Counted from the stretch's first letter, positions 23,712 through 32,981 are shown. The stretch is DNA of 47,678 nucleotides from an uncultured Ectothiorhodospiraceae bacterium (GCA_913056385.1 CAJXND010000012.1:1-47678); one strand, 5' to 3'. The notes: generated from the letters alone by a model not told the origin. A program made the numbers and translations.

Positions 23712-25223
23712 ATGTCCGATCTGCCAACCGTGGATCTTTTCGTGATCGGGGGCGGCATCAACGGCGCCGGCATGGCGCGGGATGCCGCCGGTCGAGGGCT
23801 CAGTGTCGTGCTCTGCGAAAAGGATGACCTCGCCGAAGGGACCTCCTCGCGCTCGGGCAAGCTGGTGCATGGCGGGCTGCGATACCTGGAATACTACGAA
23901 TTCCGTCTGGTGAGGGAGGCCCTGATCGAGCGGGAAGTGCTGATGAACGCGGCGCCCCACATCATCTGGCCGCTGCGTTTCGTGCTGCCGCACTCGCCGC
24001 AGGATCGGCCCGCCTGGCTGGTCCGGCTCGGGCTTTTCCTCTACGACCACCTGGGAGGGCGCAAGCGGTTGCCGGGCACCCGAACGCTGGATCTGCGCCG
24101 GGATCCCGAGGGCGCGGCAATACAGGATCGCTACAAGCGCGGCTTCGCGTATTCCGACTGCTGGGTGGATGACGCCCGTCTGGTGGTGCTCAATGCCCGC
24201 GATGCCGCCGAGCATGGTGCGACCGTGCTTACCCGCAGTCCCTGCACGGGGGCACGCCGGGAAGGGGACCACTGGCGTGTCGAGACCACGGATTCACTGA
24301 CCGGCGAGAAGCGCGAATTCCTCGCCCGTGCGCTGGTCAATACGGCCGGCCCCTGGGTGACCGATGTCATCACCCGCGTCGCCAAGGCCCACTCCAGCCG
24401 CAATGTCCGCCTCGTCAAGGGCTCGCATATCATCGTCCCGAAGTTCTGGGAGGGGACCAACGCCTACCTGGTGCAGAACCACGACAAGCGCGTCATCTTC
24501 ATCAACCCCTATGAGGGCGACAAGGCGTTGATCGGCACCACCGACATCCCCTGGGAGGGTCGTGCCGAGGATGTGGTCGCCGATGAGGCGGAGATCGACT
24601 ACCTCATCGCCGCGGTCAATCGCTATTTCAAGGCGCAGCTGCGGCGCGAGGATGTGCTGGAGACCTTTTCGGGCGTTCGGGCACTGTTCGATGACGGCCA
24701 GGGCAACCCCTCGGCGGTCACCCGCGACTACGTCTTTGATCTGGACGAGGCAGAGGGCGCGCCGCTTCTCAACGTCTTCGGTGGCAAGATCACCACCTTC
24801 CGCGAACTCGCGGAACGGGGTATCAGGCAGATCCGGCATCATTTCCCGGACATGGGCGATGACTGGACTGATCGCGCGCCCCTGCCGGGCGGGGATATGC
24901 CGGATGCCGATTACGAGGCGTTCATGCAGTCGGTCAAGGCCAGGTACCCGTGGATGTCACCCGAGCTTCGCCAGCACTATGGGCGGCTGTACGGCACCCG
25001 TGTGACATCCATCGTCGGGGATGCCAACTCATCGGATGATCTCGGCCGCCATTTCGGCGGGGATTTCTACGAGGCGGAGGCCCGCTACCTCGTGGAGAAT
25101 GAGTGGGCGCGGACGCCGGAGGATATCCTCTGGCGACGAACCAAGCATGGCCTGCATCTGGACGCGGCGCAGCGCGAGGCATTTTCCGCCTGGTTCCGTG
25201 ATCGGGCGCAGAAGGCGGCCTGA
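23712..25223 (+). CDS. eryB: Erythritol-phosphate dehydrogenase (GlpD family)
   Basis: 503 aa FAD protein. It has LFVIGGGINGAGMARDAAGR (FAD site), GTSSRSGKLVHGGLRYLEYY, VNTAGPWVTDV, FINPYEGDKALIGTTDIPW and GGKITTFRELAERG. Brucella EryB belongs to the same family and oxidises L-erythritol-4-phosphate to L-3-tetrulose-4-phosphate. The gene starts one base after the eryA stop region (ATG 23712, GGGAG six bases upstream) and is followed one base later by eryC. It is shorter than, and clearly different from, the GlpD-like protein at 14409-16094. Plain glycerol-3-phosphate dehydrogenase activity cannot be excluded, but context favours eryB. Confidence 0.87.
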   Translation: MSDLPTVDLFVIGGGINGAGMARDAAGRGLSVVLCEKDDLAEGTSSRSGKLVHGGLRYLEYYEFRLVREALIEREVLMNAAPHIIWPLRFVLPHSPQDRPAWLVRLGLFLYDHLGGRKRLPGTRTLDLRRDPEGAAIQDRYKRGFAYSDCWVDDARLVVLNARDAAEHGATVLTRSPCTGARREGDHWRVETTDSLTGEKREFLARALVNTAGPWVTDVITRVAKAHSSRNVRLVKGSHIIVPKFWEGTNAYLVQNHDKRVIFINPYEGDKALIGTTDIPWEGRAEDVVADEAEIDYLIAAVNRYFKAQLRREDVLETFSGVRALFDDGQGNPSAVTRDYVFDLDEAEGAPLLNVFGGKITTFRELAERGIRQIRHHFPDMGDDWTDRAPLPGGDMPDADYEAFMQSVKARYPWMSPELRQHYGRLYGTRVTSIVGDANSSDDLGRHFGGDFYEAEARYLVENEWARTPEDILWRRTKHGLHLDAAQREAFSAWFRDRAQKAA

Positions 25224-25224
25224 G

Positions 25225-26157
25225 ATGGCGCTATCCCTGTCCCTGAATACCAACCCGCTGGTCAACCGCTTTGCCGAGCCGGATGACCTGATCGAGACCG
25301 TGGCTTCCCGGATCCGCATCCGCGATCTGCAGCTCACCCACGAGTTCATCAACCCGAGCTGGCCGGCCAGCACCCTCCGGCGGCTGACGCGCGACATGGG
25401 GCGGGCGCTGGCGCGGACCGGGGTCAGGGTGACGTCGGGAATGACCGGTCCCTACGGGCGTCTCAACCACTTCGGGCATCCCGATCCCGAGGTCCGTGCC
25501 TACTATCTCGAGTGGTTCAGGACCTTCGCCGATGTCATCGCCGATCTGGGCGGGCGATCGATCGGCACGCAGTTCGCCATTCTCACCTATCGGGACTTCG
25601 ACGATCCGGCAAGGCGCGAGCGGATGATCGACATGGCGCTGGAATGCTGGTCGCAGGTGGCGGAGCATGCTCGCGCGGCGGGACTTGACTCCATCTTCTG
25701 GGAGCCCATGAGTATCGGCCGCGAGTTCGGGGAGACCATCCCCGCCTGTCTTGGCCTGCAGCAGCGGATCATGGACGCGGGGCTTCCCCTGCCGATGTGG
25801 ATGATGGCCGATATCGATCATGGCGATGTCACCAGCGACGATCCCGACGACTACGATCCCTATGCCTGGGCAAGGGCAGTACCGCCGGTCTCGCCGATTA
25901 TCCATATCAAGCAGAGCCTGATGGACAAGGGCGGTCACCGGCCCTTCACCGCCGAGTACAATGCGCGCGGCCGGATACAGCCGCGACCGCTGCTCGAGGC
26001 CCTTCGCGAGGGCGGTGCGAAGGATAATGAGATCTGCCTGGAGCTCAGCTTCAAGGAGCGCGAGCCCGACGATCGACGGGTGGTGGCGGATATCGCCGAG
26101 AGCGTGGCCTTCTGGGCCCCGCACATCGACACCGGTGTGGCGGATCTCTCGGATTAG
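25225..26157 (+). CDS. eryC: Tetrulose-4-phosphate racemase/epimerase EryC
   Basis: 310 aa, xylose-isomerase-like TIM barrel. Acidic/His residues of a metal site are seen in LQLTHEFINPSW, SIFWEPMSIGREFGETI, MMADIDHGD, IIHIKQSL and ICLELSFKERE. In Brucella EryC interconverts L- and D-3-tetrulose-4-phosphate, and was earlier mis-described as a dehydrogenase. Position third in an eryABCD operon supports the call. The ATG at 25225 is one base past the eryB stop, so translation is probably coupled; the ribosome-binding site itself is weak. It is unrelated in close sequence to the epimerase at 3306-4187. Confidence 0.85.
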   Translation: MALSLSLNTNPLVNRFAEPDDLIETVASRIRIRDLQLTHEFINPSWPASTLRRLTRDMGRALARTGVRVTSGMTGPYGRLNHFGHPDPEVRAYYLEWFRTFADVIADLGGRSIGTQFAILTYRDFDDPARRERMIDMALECWSQVAEHARAAGLDSIFWEPMSIGREFGETIPACLGLQQRIMDAGLPLPMWMMADIDHGDVTSDDPDDYDPYAWARAVPPVSPIIHIKQSLMDKGGHRPFTAEYNARGRIQPRPLLEALREGGAKDNEICLELSFKEREPDDRRVVADIAESVAFWAPHIDTGVADLSD

Positions 26158-26169
26158 GGAGGATGGGAC

Positions 26170-27138
26170 GTGGGCCGAGCAGGCAACGGAAATGGAATCG
26201 ATGAGCGCAGCCTGGCGCTGCGTGCTGCGTGGCTGCACTATGCCGGCGGGCATACCCAGGCGGCCGTGGCGCGCAAATTGGGCCTGCCCTCGGTCAAGAC
26301 CCATCGGCTCATCGCCCGCGCCGTCGCCGAGGGGGCGGTCAAGCTGCGCATCGATGGTGATATCGTCGAGTGCCTTGAGATGGAGGCCGCGTTGTCCGAG
26401 CGTTACGGGCTGCGGGTCTGCGAGGTTGCCCCGGACCTTGCCGAGCCGGGGCTACCGCTGCGGGCGCTGGGGATTGCCGGGGCGAGCTATCTCGGACGCC
26501 TGATCGATCAGGCGAGCACCGGCCCCATCGGCCTGGGACACGGCCGGACCCTGGCCGCGGCAGTGGCCGAGTTGCCCCAGCGCACGGCAGAGGACACCCG
26601 TTTTGTCTCGTTGCTGGGCGGATTGACCCGCAATTTCGCCGCCAACCCCCACGATGTCATGCATCGTATTGCCGAGCGGACCGACTCCCCGGCCCACGTC
26701 ATGCCAGTGCCCTTCTGCGCCAACAGCGCAGAGGACAAGGCGGTGCTGCTGGCGCAGCGCGGTGTGCGCGAGGTATTCGAGATGGCGCAGTCAGCGCCGG
26801 TCAAGCTGGTCGGCCTGGGGACCGTCGATGCGGAGGCACAGCTCGTCCGGGCCGGCATGATCGACGAATCCGAACTGGCCGGCATTGTGGCGTCGGGCGC
26901 CGTGGGCGAGTTGCTCGGCCACTTCTTTGATGCCGCCGGTCGCCTGGTGGCAACGCCCCTCGATGGACGAACCCTCACGGTTTCGCTACTGGAGCGCAGC
27001 GATCACGATCTCGTCGCGATCGCCGGCGGGGTCGAGAAGGCGGAGAGCATCGCCGCCGTCCTCGAGAGCCGCAGGCTCACCGGACTGATCGTCGACGAGG
27101 CGACGGCACGACATGTCCTGCATCGCCCCGCCGCCTGA
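26170..27138 (+). CDS. eryD: SorC-family regulator EryD
   Basis: 322 aa. Helix-turn-helix at about residues 26-50 (HTQAAVARKLGLPSVKTHRL), then a SorC sugar-binding domain with GLGHGRTLAAAV, FVSLLGGLTRNF, VKLVGLGTVDAEAQLV and VAIAGGVEKAESIAAVLESR. The start is GTG at 26170 with GGGAGGA six bases before it. Brucella EryD is the repressor of the ery operon and is relieved by erythritol. It lacks the kinase domain found on the other SorC protein of this island. It is the last gene of the eryABCD operon and converges on the transaldolase gene 12 bases away, with no visible terminator. Confidence 0.88.
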   Translation: MGRAGNGNGIDERSLALRAAWLHYAGGHTQAAVARKLGLPSVKTHRLIARAVAEGAVKLRIDGDIVECLEMEAALSERYGLRVCEVAPDLAEPGLPLRALGIAGASYLGRLIDQASTGPIGLGHGRTLAAAVAELPQRTAEDTRFVSLLGGLTRNFAANPHDVMHRIAERTDSPAHVMPVPFCANSAEDKAVLLAQRGVREVFEMAQSAPVKLVGLGTVDAEAQLVRAGMIDESELAGIVASGAVGELLGHFFDAAGRLVATPLDGRTLTVSLLERSDHDLVAIAGGVEKAESIAAVLESRRLTGLIVDEATARHVLHRPAA

Positions 27139-27150
27139 GCCATGCGGCGT

Positions 27151-27804
27151 TCAGCGGATCGACTGACCGGTCGCCTGCCAGTCGCGGACGAACTGGTCCA
27201 GGCCCTTGTCGGTGAGGACATGGCCGGCCAGCCCGCGGATGACCGCCGGCGGGATGGTGGCGACATCGGCACCGGCAATCGCGGCTTCCTTGACGTGGTT
27301 GCCGTTGCGAATGGAGGCGGCGAGGATCTCGGTGTCGAAACCGTAGTTGTCGTAGATCACCCGGATCTCGCGGATCAGTTCCATGCCGTCGAGGTTGATG
27401 TCGTCGAGCCGGCCGAGGAACGGTGAGATGTAACTCGCCCCGGCCTTTGCGGCGAGCAGCGCCTGGTTGGCGGAAAAGCAGAGCGTGACGTTGGTGCGAA
27501 TGCCGTCGGCGTGCATCCGGCGGCACGCCTTGAGGCCATCCAGCGTCAGCGGCAGCTTGACGACGACATTCTCGGCGATATCCGCCAGGATCCGTCCTTC
27601 GGCCATCATGCCGTCGAAATCCATTGCGGCGACCTCGGCGGATACCGGGCCATCGACGATCTGGCAGATTTCGCCGACCACTTCCTTGAAATCACGTCCG
27701 GATTTGGCCACCAGTGACGGGTTGGTGGTGACGCCATCCAGCAGGCCGTATTCATTCAACTCGCGGATGTCGTCGGCGATTGCGGTATCAACAAAAAACT
27801 TCAT
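27151..27804 (-). CDS. tal: Transaldolase, small (TalC-like) type
   Basis: 217 aa, the size of the FSA/TalC subfamily. It has [14 protein letters not shown], the Schiff-base lysine in VVVKLPLT (Lys83), [15 protein letters not shown] and [10 protein letters not shown]. Two positions separate true transaldolases (Glu, Phe) from fructose-6-phosphate aldolases (Gln, Tyr). Here they are Glu57 (VSAEV) and Phe129 (SPF), pointing to transaldolase. The reaction links erythrose-4-phosphate plus fructose-6-phosphate with sedoheptulose-7-phosphate plus glyceraldehyde-3-phosphate. It is cotranscribed with transketolase, an efficient sink for the erythrose-4-phosphate made by the Ery enzymes. The ATG at 27804 has AAAGGGAGAG upstream. 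Confidence 0.9.
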   Translation of the reverse strand: MKFFVDTAIADDIRELNEYGLLDGVTTNPSLVAKSGRDFKEVVGEICQIVDGPVSAEVAAMDFDGMMAEGRILADIAENVVVKLPLTLDGLKACRRMHADGIRTNVTLCFSANQALLAAKAGASYISPFLGRLDDINLDGMELIREIRVIYDNYGFDTEILAASIRNGNHVKEAAIAGADVATIPPAVIRGLAGHVLTDKGLDQFVRDWQATGQSIR

Positions 27805-27824
27805 GAATGCTCTCTCCCTTTTGA

Positions 27825-29810
27825 TCAGAGGCCGAGGCGCGTGCGCGCGCGCTCGGCGATAGCGGCGGCGGTGATGCCAAAGTGCTCGTATAGTGCCGGA
27901 CCCGGGCCGGAGGCGCCAAAACCGATCATGCCGATGACATCGTCTTCGGTTTCAACATAACGGGTCCAGCCGAACTTGCCAGCGGCCTCCACCGCCAGTC
28001 GGGGTGCATCACCCAGCACCGCCGACTGGTAATCCGCCGGCTGTGCCTCGAAATGCTCCCAGCAGGGCATGGAGATGACCCTGACGCCGAGGCCATGTTG
28101 TGCGTTGAGGGTCTCCGCCGCCTCCACCGCGAGCGCGACCTCCGTGCCGGTGGCCAACAAGGCGAGGTCATCCCCGCTGCCGTAGCGACGCAGTACATAG
28201 GCACCACGCTCACAGAGATTCATGCCGTTCTCGCCGTGCCGGAGCTGGGCGATGGCCTGGCGGGAGAGGGCGAGGAGCGAGGGTGCATGACGGTGACGAA
28301 TGGCCAGCTCCCAGCACTCCAGCGTCTCCATGGCATCGGCAGGGCGATACACATTGAGGCCGGGGATGGCCCGCAGCGCGGCGAGATGCTCCACCGGCTG
28401 ATGGGTCGGGCCGTCCTCGCCCAGCCCGATGGAGTCGTGGGTCATGACGAAAATGGTCCCCAGCCTCATCAGCGCCGCCAGTCGGATGGCGTTGCGGGCA
28501 TAGTCGGAGAAGACCAGGAAGGTGCCACCGTAGGGAATGATGCCGCCATGATTGCCCATGCCGTTCATGGCCGCTGCCATGGCGAACTCCCGCACGCCGT
28601 AGCCGATATATCGCCCGGGTGAGTCGCGTGTGTACAGCGGTTCCACGGCGGGCACGCGGGTGAGGTTGGAGCCGGTGAGATCGGCGGAGCCACCCACGAG
28701 TTCCGGCAGGCTGCCGGCCAGCGCTTCCAGTGCCATCTGGCTCGCCTTGCGGGTGGCGACTTTCTGCGGTTCGGCGAGCAGGGCGTCGCGGGCGGCCTCG
28801 ACCGCCTGATTGAATGCCGCCGGGAGTTCGCCGGCCATGCAGCGCTGGAATTCGCTGCGCTGCTCCACCGGGAGCGAATCAATGCGTCCCTGCCATGCGG
28901 CTCGGGCCTCGGTCCCGCGGGCGCCGATGGCCTGCCATGCCGACTTCAGATCATCGGGGATGGTGAACGGTTCGGCATCCCAGCCCAGTGCCCGCTTGGC
29001 GGCAGCGGCCTCGTCGGCGCCCAGTGGCGCGCCGTGGGAAGCGGCGCTACCGGCCTTGGTCGGGGCGCCATAACCGATGATGGTTTTCATGGCGATCATC
29101 GATGGCTGATCGGTATTGGCTTTCGCGGCCGTGATGGCGACATCCAGCGCGTCCGGATCGTGTCCGTCGCACTCGGCGACATGCCACCCGCAGGCGGCAA
29201 ATCGCGCCGGCACATCTTCCGAGAAAGACACCCGTGTATCGCCGTCGATGGTGATGCCGTTGTCGTCATACAGGACGATCAGTCTGCCCAGACCCAGGTG
29301 CCCGGCCAGCGAGAGGGCCTCCTGACCGATGCCTTCCTGCAGGCAACCGTCACCCAGCATTACATAGGTGTGATGATCCACCGCGGCGTCACCGAACCGG
29401 GCGCGCAGTTGCCGTTCGGCCATGGCCATGCCGACGGCGGCGGCGAAGCCCTGACCCAGAGGGCCTGTGGTGGTCTCGATGCCCGGCAGATGACCGAACT
29501 CCGGATGCCCCGCCGTGGGGGAGCCGATCTGCCGGAAGTGGCGAAGGGTCTCGAGTGTCACGTTCTCTACGCCGACCAGATGGAGCAGCGCATAGAGCAG
29601 CATCGAGGCGTGACCGTTGGAGAGAACAAGCCGGTCACGATCGGCCCACTCGGGGGCGCGGGCATCGAACTTGAGATGATGGCGGGCCAGCACCGTCACC
29701 GCATCGGCCATGCCCATGGGCGCGCCGGGGTGACCTGACTGGGCGGCCTCTACCGCGTCGATCGCCAGCGCGCGAATGCAGTTGGCAAGTGAAGCATGAT
29801 CGGTGGCCAT
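27825..29810 (-). CDS. tkt: Transketolase
   Basis: 661 aa, normal full length. Thiamine-diphosphate and substrate motifs are [60 protein letters not shown] and [11 protein letters not shown], with the C-terminal domain ending [20 protein letters not shown]. It transfers two-carbon units, for example xylulose-5-phosphate plus erythrose-4-phosphate to fructose-6-phosphate plus glyceraldehyde-3-phosphate. Being encoded inside the island, upstream of transaldolase on the same strand and divergent from eryH-eryI, it is probably a polyol-induced copy. Whether another tkt exists elsewhere cannot be seen. Confidence 0.95.
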   Translation of the reverse strand: MATDHASLANCIRALAIDAVEAAQSGHPGAPMGMADAVTVLARHHLKFDARAPEWADRDRLVLSNGHASMLLYALLHLVGVENVTLETLRHFRQIGSPTAGHPEFGHLPGIETTTGPLGQGFAAAVGMAMAERQLRARFGDAAVDHHTYVMLGDGCLQEGIGQEALSLAGHLGLGRLIVLYDDNGITIDGDTRVSFSEDVPARFAACGWHVAECDGHDPDALDVAITAAKANTDQPSMIAMKTIIGYGAPTKAGSAASHGAPLGADEAAAAKRALGWDAEPFTIPDDLKSAWQAIGARGTEARAAWQGRIDSLPVEQRSEFQRCMAGELPAAFNQAVEAARDALLAEPQKVATRKASQMALEALAGSLPELVGGSADLTGSNLTRVPAVEPLYTRDSPGRYIGYGVREFAMAAAMNGMGNHGGIIPYGGTFLVFSDYARNAIRLAALMRLGTIFVMTHDSIGLGEDGPTHQPVEHLAALRAIPGLNVYRPADAMETLECWELAIRHRHAPSLLALSRQAIAQLRHGENGMNLCERGAYVLRRYGSGDDLALLATGTEVALAVEAAETLNAQHGLGVRVISMPCWEHFEAQPADYQSAVLGDAPRLAVEAAGKFGWTRYVETEDDVIGMIGFGASGPGPALYEHFGITAAAIAERARTRLGL

Positions 29811-29838
29811 GTTGGTTGTTCTCTCCTCGGGCAGGCGG

Positions 29839-29895
29839 TTGAGTGCTCAATTTATCAATTCTATATGTTATAAAAAAGACTAGACGTGTTATAAA
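29839..29895. promoter_or_regulatory. Control region between tkt and eryH
   Basis: AT-rich divergent spacer. A palindrome TTGAG-TG-CTCAA lies at 29839-29850, and GTTATAAA occurs twice in direct orientation (29868-29875 and 29888-29895), 20 bases apart. Several TATA-like boxes exist on both strands. On the plus strand TTGAGT (29839-29844), 17 bases, TATATG (29862-29867) is one possible promoter. Operator and promoter assignments are tentative. Confidence 0.4.
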
Positions 29896-29937
29896 GCACG
29901 CATTGCAATGATCGGCGAACCACGGAGTAGAGACGGG

Positions 29938-30702
29938 ATGGCAACCGGGGCGCTTTGGATCGGGACCAGCTGGAAGATGAACAAGACCCGCGATGAGGCA
30001 CGGCAATGGGCATCGGCCGTCGCCGCGGCCGCCTACCCCGAGGCGCTCCAGCCCTTCGTGATACCGCCCTTCACGAGCATTGCTCCGGTCGCCGACAGGC
30101 TGGCCGATAGCCGCTTTCGCGTTGGCGCACAGAACATGCACTGGGCGGAAGCCGGCCCCTGGACGGGCGAAGTTTCGGCGGCAATGATCCGGGATTGCGG
30201 CGCAACAATGGTCGAGCTCGGCCATTCGGAGCGTCGGTCCAACTTCGGTGAAACCGATGAGACGGTTGCCCTCAAGGTGGCCCCGGCATTGCGTCATGGT
30301 CTGACGCCGCTGATCTGCATCGGCGAGACGGCGGCGGAGAAAGCGGACGGCCGCGCCGATCAGGTCCTCGAGCACCAGGTACGCATGGCGCTGGGCGGTG
30401 TCCCGGCCGAGTATCGCCAGTCGGCCGTTCTGCTTGCCTACGAGCCCGTGTGGTCGATCGGGGAAGGGGGGGCGCCGGCGACGGCAGCGTATGCCGGTGA
30501 ACGCCATGCGGCAATCGCCCGGGTCGCGCAGGAGGTGCTCGGGCGGCCGGTCCCCTGTCTCTACGGCGGTTCGGTCAACGCCGGCAACTGCCGCGATTAC
30601 GTGGACCAGCCGGGTATCGATGGATTGTTCATTGGCCGTTCCGCCTGGCAGGCGGAGGGCTATCTGGAGATCGTCGGCCTGTGTGCCGACGCATGCGCCT
30701 GA
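29938..30702 (+). CDS. eryH: Triosephosphate-isomerase homologue EryH (tetrulose-phosphate isomerase)
   Basis: 254 aa TIM-family isomerase with all catalytic landmarks: Lys13 in [10 protein letters not shown], the His of [14 protein letters not shown], the Glu of [12 protein letters not shown] and the phosphate loop [10 protein letters not shown]. The N-terminus [10 protein letters not shown], rather than the GNWKMN of housekeeping TpiA, is as I recall it in Brucella TpiA2/EryH, which isomerises D-3-tetrulose-4-phosphate. The start is the ATG at 29938; an in-frame ATG at 29908 is less likely. It is followed after 29 bases by eryI, the same pairing as in Brucella and Rhizobium. Confidence 0.85.
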   Translation: MATGALWIGTSWKMNKTRDEARQWASAVAAAAYPEALQPFVIPPFTSIAPVADRLADSRFRVGAQNMHWAEAGPWTGEVSAAMIRDCGATMVELGHSERRSNFGETDETVALKVAPALRHGLTPLICIGETAAEKADGRADQVLEHQVRMALGGVPAEYRQSAVLLAYEPVWSIGEGGAPATAAYAGERHAAIARVAQEVLGRPVPCLYGGSVNAGNCRDYVDQPGIDGLFIGRSAWQAEGYLEIVGLCADACA

Positions 30703-30731
30703 TTCATTCCCATCCAGCAGGAGGAAACGAC

Positions 30732-31190
30732 ATGAAGATTGCCGTTGCCGGAGACAGCGCCGGAGAAGGACTGGCCGAGGTGCTCGCGGAACACCTGTCG
30801 CAAACCCACGACGTGGAGAACGTCTCCCGGACCGATCAGGGGCCCGACCCGTTCTATGCCATGCTCTCCGATCGGGTGGCCTCCGCGGTGCTCGACGGGA
30901 CCTATGATCGGGCGATACTGGTCTGCGGCACGGGCATTGGAGTGTGCCTGTCGGCGAACAAGGTGCCGGGCATCCGCGCCGCGCAGTGCCATGATACCTA
31001 CTCGGCGGAGCGCGCCGCGCTGTCGAACAATGCCCAGATCATTACCATGGGCTCGCGCGTTGTGGGGCCGGAGCTGGCCAAGTCGATCGTTGATGCGTTC
31101 CTGGCCTGCGAGTTTGACCCCGAGGGCCGGTCGGCGGGCAACGTGGCGGCGATCAACGAGGTGGACGCCAAGTATCACGCCGGCGCCTAG
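30732..31190 (+). CDS. eryI: RpiB-family isomerase EryI (D-erythrose-4-phosphate isomerase)
   Basis: 152 aa, RpiB/LacAB fold. It shows [13 protein letters not shown] at the N-terminus, the catalytic Cys65 in [20 protein letters not shown], His87 in [11 protein letters not shown] and [15 protein letters not shown]. RpiB members isomerise aldose and ketose phosphates. EryI of Brucella carries out the last step of the erythritol pathway and yields D-erythrose-4-phosphate. The ATG at 30732 has GAGGAAA upstream. Pairing with eryH and with the transketolase operon across the promoter favours EryI over a general ribose-5-phosphate isomerase. Confidence 0.87.
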   Translation: MKIAVAGDSAGEGLAEVLAEHLSQTHDVENVSRTDQGPDPFYAMLSDRVASAVLDGTYDRAILVCGTGIGVCLSANKVPGIRAAQCHDTYSAERAALSNNAQIITMGSRVVGPELAKSIVDAFLACEFDPEGRSAGNVAAINEVDAKYHAGA

Positions 31191-31212
31191 GTCGGCGGGT
31201 CGCCCGGTCGAA

Positions 31213-31569
31213 TCAGTTGCCGGGCCAGGGTGGCCAGCCCATGCTGCGCCCGCCCATCAGGTGCAGATGGATATGCCAGACGGTCTGGCCGGCATCACTG
31301 CCGCAGTTGAAAATGCTGCGGTAGCCGCCCTCGGCAATATCGAGCTCCCGGGCGAGTTGGCGGGCCGTCAGGTGCATGTGGCCGAGCAGCTCGGCATCCT
31401 CGGGCGTGATCTCCAGCATGCTGGCGATGTGCTTTCTCGGGATGATGAGGACATGCACCGGCGCCTGCGGGTGAATGTCGCGGAACGCGACGACATGGTC
31501 GTCTTCGTGGACGATCTCCGCGTTCATCCGCCCGGCGGCGATTTCACAGAAAATGCACGGCTTGTTCAT
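31213..31569 (-). CDS. HIT family nucleotide-binding hydrolase
   Basis: 118 aa. The N-terminus has CIFCEIAAG, and the histidine triad is VWHIHLHLMGG near residue 105. HinT-like proteins hydrolyse purine nucleoside phosphoramidates and related adenylated compounds in the cytoplasm. The start is the ATG at 31569, which overlaps the stop of the preceding gene by four bases, so the two are translated together. It converges on eryI with a 22-base gap and is outside the polyol island by strand and function. Confidence 0.92.
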   Translation of the reverse strand: MNKPCIFCEIAAGRMNAEIVHEDDHVVAFRDIHPQAPVHVLIIPRKHIASMLEITPEDAELLGHMHLTARQLARELDIAEGGYRSIFNCGSDAGQTVWHIHLHLMGGRSMGWPPWPGN

Positions 31570-32072
31570 GTCGGCGAGCCTAAGTCGGAATTCCGGGGCG
31601 GCGCAAGCCCCGCCTGGTCGACGCGCTCGCGCAACGAGGCGGCAAGATCCCTGGCCTGTTCGTTGTCGGATGCGTCGACGGCGCTGAGGCCCTCTCGGGT
31701 GAGGAACGTGTCCGACCAGTGATCGCCTCCCGCCGCGAAGGTGACGAAATCTCCCCACCAGAGCAGCTGATAATGCCCGTCGGTGACGGCATTGTGGGCA
31801 ATGCGGCTTGCCTCCTCGAGTCCATGCACATCAACCCGGGTGAGGACCGGCTCCAGCTCGGCCTTGATGGCGATGAGCGCCGGGCCGCGAAGCCCCCAGC
31901 GCTGCGGCTCCATCCGCCGAAGCCATTGCGATATCTCCGGCATGTTGCGGAACCACTGGAGGATAATCCGTTCTCCGTTCGACGTCGCGCAGCCCACCTG
32001 GAAGCGTCGCGGGTCGCGACGCTGTGGCAGCAGGTCGACGTCGGTGAAGTTCTGACCTTCCCAGGCGTGCAC
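31566..32072 (-). CDS. Hypothetical protein coupled to the HIT gene
   Basis: 168 aa, soluble, no signal peptide or membrane segment. Not recognised. It is rich in Trp (WEGQNF, QWFRNMPEISQWLRRMEPQRW, shortened here to QWFRNMPEISQW, and LLWWGDFVTFAAGGDHWSDT). Start at the GTG at 32072 with GAGGA six bases upstream. Its stop overlaps the HIT gene start (ATGA). A role with the HIT hydrolase is only suggested by the overlap. Confidence 0.75.
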   Translation of the reverse strand: MHAWEGQNFTDVDLLPQRRDPRRFQVGCATSNGERIILQWFRNMPEISQWLRRMEPQRWGLRGPALIAIKAELEPVLTRVDVHGLEEASRIAHNAVTDGHYQLLWWGDFVTFAAGGDHWSDTFLTREGLSAVDASDNEQARDLAASLRERVDQAGLAPPRNSDLGSPT

Positions 32073-32182
32073 GATATTCCTCTAGGTTATATTGAAATGC
32101 AGCTTTAATCTTTTGATGCGCTGCCGATCCCTACTATCGTGCCTCCCGGTGAACTGAACAGACAACCTGCAGGAGGCCATTG

Positions 32183-32845
32183 ATGGGACTGCGTATCGGT
32201 AGCATCGCACCAGATTTCACGGCCCGGACCACGGAGGGCGAGATCCGCTTTCATGACTGGATTGGCGACCACTGGGCCATCCTGTTCTCGCATCCGAAGG
32301 ACTTCACACCGGTGTGCACCACCGAGCTGGGCTACATGGCCCAACTCAAGCCCGAGTTCGACCGCCGTGGGACGCGCGTGATCGGCCTGTCCGTGGATCC
32401 GGTGGAGAGCCATGCCACGTGGGCAAAGGACATCGAAGAGACCCAGGGGATGGCGCCAAACTATCCCATGATCGGCGATACAGACCTCCAGGTGGCCAAG
32501 CTCTACGACATGCTGCCGGAGGATGAGGGCGACAGCTGCGAGGGCCGCACGGCCATGGACAACGCCACCGTGCGGGCCGTCTACGTCATTGGGCCGGATA
32601 AGCGCATCAAGGCCATGCTGGTCTATCCGATGACCAGTGGTCGGGATTTCAACGAGATCCTCCGGCTGCTGGATTCCCTCCAGCTCAATGCCCGCCACAC
32701 CGTTGCGACGCCGGTGAACTGGCGGGAGGGTGACGACATCATCATCCCGCCGGCGGTCAGTGACGCGCAGGCGAGGGAGAAATTCCCCGAAGGCTGGCAG
32801 ACCCTGAAACCGTATCTGCGCGTCGCCAAGCAGCCTGCAGATTGA
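32183..32845 (+). CDS. 1-Cys peroxiredoxin (Prx6 class)
   Basis: 220 aa, the length of the Prx6 group. The peroxidatic cysteine is Cys45 in HPKDFTPVCTTELG, followed by GLSVDPVESHATWAKDI, VRAVYVIGPDKRIKAML and the long C-terminal domain starting VNWREGDDIIIPPAVSD that typifies Prx6 enzymes. It reduces H2O2 and organic or lipid hydroperoxides in the cytoplasm. The start is the ATG at 32183 with AGGAGG six bases upstream; a TTG one codon earlier is ignored. It adds to katG as peroxide defence within 5 kb. Confidence 0.95.
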   Translation: MGLRIGSIAPDFTARTTEGEIRFHDWIGDHWAILFSHPKDFTPVCTTELGYMAQLKPEFDRRGTRVIGLSVDPVESHATWAKDIEETQGMAPNYPMIGDTDLQVAKLYDMLPEDEGDSCEGRTAMDNATVRAVYVIGPDKRIKAMLVYPMTSGRDFNEILRLLDSLQLNARHTVATPVNWREGDDIIIPPAVSDAQAREKFPEGWQTLKPYLRVAKQPAD

Positions 32846-32885
32846 GCCGGGACGGGGGCGCCGGCACGGTTTGAGGCGGGGCATG

Positions 32886-32915
32886 GGCGCCCGGGGCCTC
32901 TGGTCTCCGGGCGCC
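32886..32915 (+). other. GC hairpin between peroxiredoxin and DUF1820 genes
   Basis: GGCGCCCGG (32886-32894) pairs with CCGGGCGCC (32907-32915) around a 12-base loop. There is no T run, so termination would be inefficient or factor-dependent. Confidence 0.4.
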
Positions 32916-32981
32916 GACCCGCGCCCGGCAGGGCGTGGTAGACTACAGCGCTTGTCCGCAGCAAATACCGGCAGGGCTGGC

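Noticed and set aside
27151-27804. Fructose-6-phosphate aldolase (fsa)
   Set aside because: Glu57 and Phe129 are the transaldolase-type residues. Aldolases of this fold have Gln and Tyr there.
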